In this document: positions 4,747 through 6,389 of the stretch, piece by piece
Numbering within the stretch: the stretch's first letter is position 1
Layout of the letters: each line of letters opens with the position of its first letter
Assembly (NCBI GenBank): GCA_027030435.1
Contig: JALVEX010000446.1
Coordinates: 1 to 6,389, forward strand
Direction of reading: 5' to 3'
DNA length: 6,389 nt
From: Paracoccaceae bacterium
GTDB taxonomy: Bacteria; Pseudomonadota; Alphaproteobacteria; Rhodobacterales; Rhodobacteraceae
Made by a program: the position numbers and the translations under genes
The notes under the pieces: model-generated
Seen by the model: only the letters and a program-made list of their open reading frames with translations
What the model was told of the DNA's origin: nothing
Databases searched by the model: none

Positions 4747-6117
4747 ATGGCTTCTGCAGCGGAACAGATGGCGGCAAACATGAGCTGGAGCGCCCTTGGC
4801 AAGGCCACGGAGCTTCGCCAGCGGATATTCTTCACCCTCGGCCTGCTTATCGTTTACCGGCTCGGCACCTATCTTCCGGTGCCGGGGATCGATGCGGAAG
4901 CATTGCGCGATTTCATGGAAACCGCGCAATCGGGCATCGGCGGCATTCTGGGCATGTTCACCGGCGGCGCGCTGACCCGAATGGGGATCTTCGCGCTCGG
5001 CATCATGCCCTATATCTCGGCCTCGATCATCGTCCAGCTCATGGCTTCGCTCTACAAGCCGCTCGAGCAGCTCAAGAAGGAAGGCGAGCAGGGGCGCAAG
5101 AAGATCAACCAATATACCCGCTACGGCACGGTGCTTCTCGCCACGTTTCAGGCCTATGGTCTCGCGAAATCGCTCGAAAGCGGCAATCTCGTGCAGGATC
5201 CCGGGCTCTATTTCGAGGCGGCAACGGTGATCACGCTTGTTGGCGGCACGATGTTCCTCATGTGGCTTGGCGAGCAGATCACCGCGCGCGGCATCGGCAA
5301 TGGCATCTCGCTCATCATCTTCGTCGGCATCGTCGCCGAGATCCCCGCCGCCCTGGTGCAGTTCTTCAGCCAGAGCCGCAGCGGCGGCCTGAGCCCGGTT
5401 GTGGTCGTCGGGGTGATCGTGATGGTGATCGCGGTGATCGCCTTCGTGGTGTTCATGGAAAGGGCTCTGAGAAAGATCCATATCCAGTATCCGCGCCGCC
5501 AGGTGGGGATGAAGGTGTATGACAGCAGCAGCTCCCACCTGCCGATCAAGGTGAACCCGGCCGGCGTTATCCCGGTGATCTTCGCCAGTTCGCTCCTGCT
5601 TCTGCCCACCACGATCGCCACCTTCTCCGGCGATCAGACGGGGCCGATCATGTCCACCATTCTGGCCTATTTCGGGCCGGGCCAGCCGCTCTATCTGCTA
5701 TTCTTCGGGGCGATGATCATCTTCTTCACCTATTTCTACACCTTCAATGTTTCCTTCAAACCGGAAGAGGTGGCGGAAAACCTGAAGAACCAGGGCGGTT
5801 TCATCCCCGGTATCCGGCCGGGCAAGAAGACGGCCGAATATCTGGAATATGTCGTCACCCGCCTCCTGGTGATCGGCTCGCTCTATCTCGCGGCGGTGGG
5901 CCTGCTGCCTTCCCTGCTGCGCTCGAAGTTCAACATCCCCTTCTATTTCGGCGGCACTTCCGTGCTGATCGTCGTTTCCGTCACGATGGACACGATCCAG
6001 CAGATCCAGTCGCACCTTCTGGCGCATCAATATGAAAGCCTGATCGAAAAATCCCAGCTGCGCGGCAAGAAGGGCGCGCGCGGCTCGGGGCGGCGCAAGA
6101 GGAAGCTCAACAGATGA
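4747..6117 (+). CDS. secY: Protein translocase subunit SecY
   Basis: Channel-forming subunit of the SecYEG translocon in the inner membrane; it passes unfolded proteins driven by SecA and inserts membrane proteins from docked ribosomes. The 456 residues fit the expected ten membrane segments. TM1 lies at about 27-45. The plug and TM2 region is at about 63-99 (IGGILGMFTGGALTRMGIFA, then LGIMPYISASIIVQLM). TM3-TM6 lie at about 127-145, 157-176, 184-205 and 216-237. TM7 is near 272-290, TM8 near 313-334, TM9 near 367-388 and TM10 near 398-416. The cytosolic loop before TM9 contains GIRPG (355-359) with Arg357, the residue needed for SecA-driven translocation in E. coli. The C-terminus is very basic (RGKKGARGSGRRKRKLNR). 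The N-terminus MASAAEQMAANMSWSALGKA is alphaproteobacteria-like. The stop overlaps the adk start. Confidence 0.98.
   Translation: MASAAEQMAANMSWSALGKATELRQRIFFTLGLLIVYRLGTYLPVPGIDAEALRDFMETAQSGIGGILGMFTGGALTRMGIFALGIMPYISASIIVQLMASLYKPLEQLKKEGEQGRKKINQYTRYGTVLLATFQAYGLAKSLESGNLVQDPGLYFEAATVITLVGGTMFLMWLGEQITARGIGNGISLIIFVGIVAEIPAALVQFFSQSRSGGLSPVVVVGVIVMVIAVIAFVVFMERALRKIHIQYPRRQVGMKVYDSSSSHLPIKVNPAGVIPVIFASSLLLLPTTIATFSGDQTGPIMSTILAYFGPGQPLYLLFFGAMIIFFTYFYTFNVSFKPEEVAENLKNQGGFIPGIRPGKKTAEYLEYVVTRLLVIGSLYLAAVGLLPSLLRSKFNIPFYFGGTSVLIVVSVTMDTIQQIQSHLLAHQYESLIEKSQLRGKKGARGSGRRKRKLNR
6098..6105 (+). promoter_or_regulatory. adk ribosome binding site inside secY
   Basis: AGAGGAAG within the basic C-terminal codons of secY precedes the adk ATG at 6114 at a usable distance. 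Together with the ATGA overlap it supports coupled translation of SecY and Adk. Confidence 0.65.
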
Positions 6118-6389
6118 ACATCATTCTGCTTGGCCCGCCGGGAGCGGGCAAGGGCACGCAGGCGCGGCGCCTCGAGAAGGAACGCGGCCTCGTCCAGCTC
6201 TCCACCGGCGACATGCTGCGCGAGGCGCGCACTTCGGGCACGGAGATGGGCCGCAAGGTGGCCGCGATCATGGATGCGGGCGAGCTTGTCACCGATGATA
6301 TCGTGATCGGGCTGATCGAGGAGAAGCTGAAAAGCGGCGAGGGGCGGGGCTTCATCTTCGATGGTTTTCCCCGCACGCTCGCTCAGGCC
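6114..6389 (+). CDS. adk: Adenylate kinase, N-terminal part (partial)
   Basis: Cytosolic enzyme that interconverts ATP + AMP and 2 ADP, essential for nucleotide balance. The first 92 residues are present and the gene runs off the window. The P-loop GPPGAGKGT (7-15, Lys13) binds ATP phosphates. STGDMLR (30-36) and the region MDAGELVTDDIV (53-64) form the AMP site. DGFPRT (83-88) with Arg87 is the adenylate kinase signature. GPPGAGKGT has Pro where E. coli has Ala, a common variant. The start ATG shares four bases (ATGA) with the secY stop, so the two genes are probably coupled. The order secY-adk is frequent in bacteria that lack rpmJ at this place. Whether this is the long form with LID insert or the short form cannot be seen. 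Confidence 0.97.
   Translation, partial: MNIILLGPPGAGKGTQARRLEKERGLVQLSTGDMLREARTSGTEMGRKVAAIMDAGELVTDDIVIGLIEEKLKSGEGRGFIFDGFPRTLAQA

Noticed and set aside
3700..5538. 612-codon open frame on the - strand
   Set aside because: It is the antisense shadow of rpsE to secY and also runs through the hairpin gaps. The product is low-complexity and resembles no family.

Overview
The window is a ribosomal-protein gene block: the end of the S10 operon followed by the spc operon, read entirely on the + strand. The order is rpmC (3' end only), rpsQ, rplN, rplX, rplE, rpsN, rpsH, rplF, rplR, rpsE, rpmD, rplO, secY, adk (5' end only). All twelve complete genes look intact, with family-typical lengths and conserved motifs. 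The sequence is GC-rich with strong third-position G/C bias. The protein sequences, the zinc-free long S14, the missing rpmJ after secY and the secY-adk junction point to an alphaproteobacterium. Sphingomonadales is a plausible guess from general resemblance, but nothing here proves it.

Layout: positions 1-67 are the tail of L29. rpsQ (80-310) closes the S10-type part. A 65-nt gap with small stem-loops (311-375) separates it from rplN, where the spc operon begins in E. coli. From rplN to rpmD (376-4057) genes are packed with gaps of about 1-21 nt or an 8-nt overlap (rplX/rplE), and most Shine-Dalgarno sequences touch or overlap the previous stop codon, so translational coupling is likely. Two longer gaps follow. 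The 113-nt gap between rpmD and rplO (4058-4170) holds a chain of perfect hairpins, and its last loop is complementary to the rplO start region. The 102-nt gap between rplO and secY (4645-4746) holds one long, nearly continuous hairpin. secY overlaps adk by 4 nt (ATGA).

Functionally, the block makes 30S proteins (S17, S14, S8, S5) and 50S proteins (L29, L14, L24, L5, L6, L18, L30, L15). It also encodes SecY, the channel of the Sec translocon that docks on the ribosome, and adenylate kinase. I saw no convincing sigma-70 promoter and no intrinsic terminator, so the block is probably part of a longer transcript that enters and leaves the window.

I found no new biological system. The part most worth a second look is non-coding: the structured gaps before rplO and secY, above all the possible pseudoknot or switch that would cover the rplO start codon.
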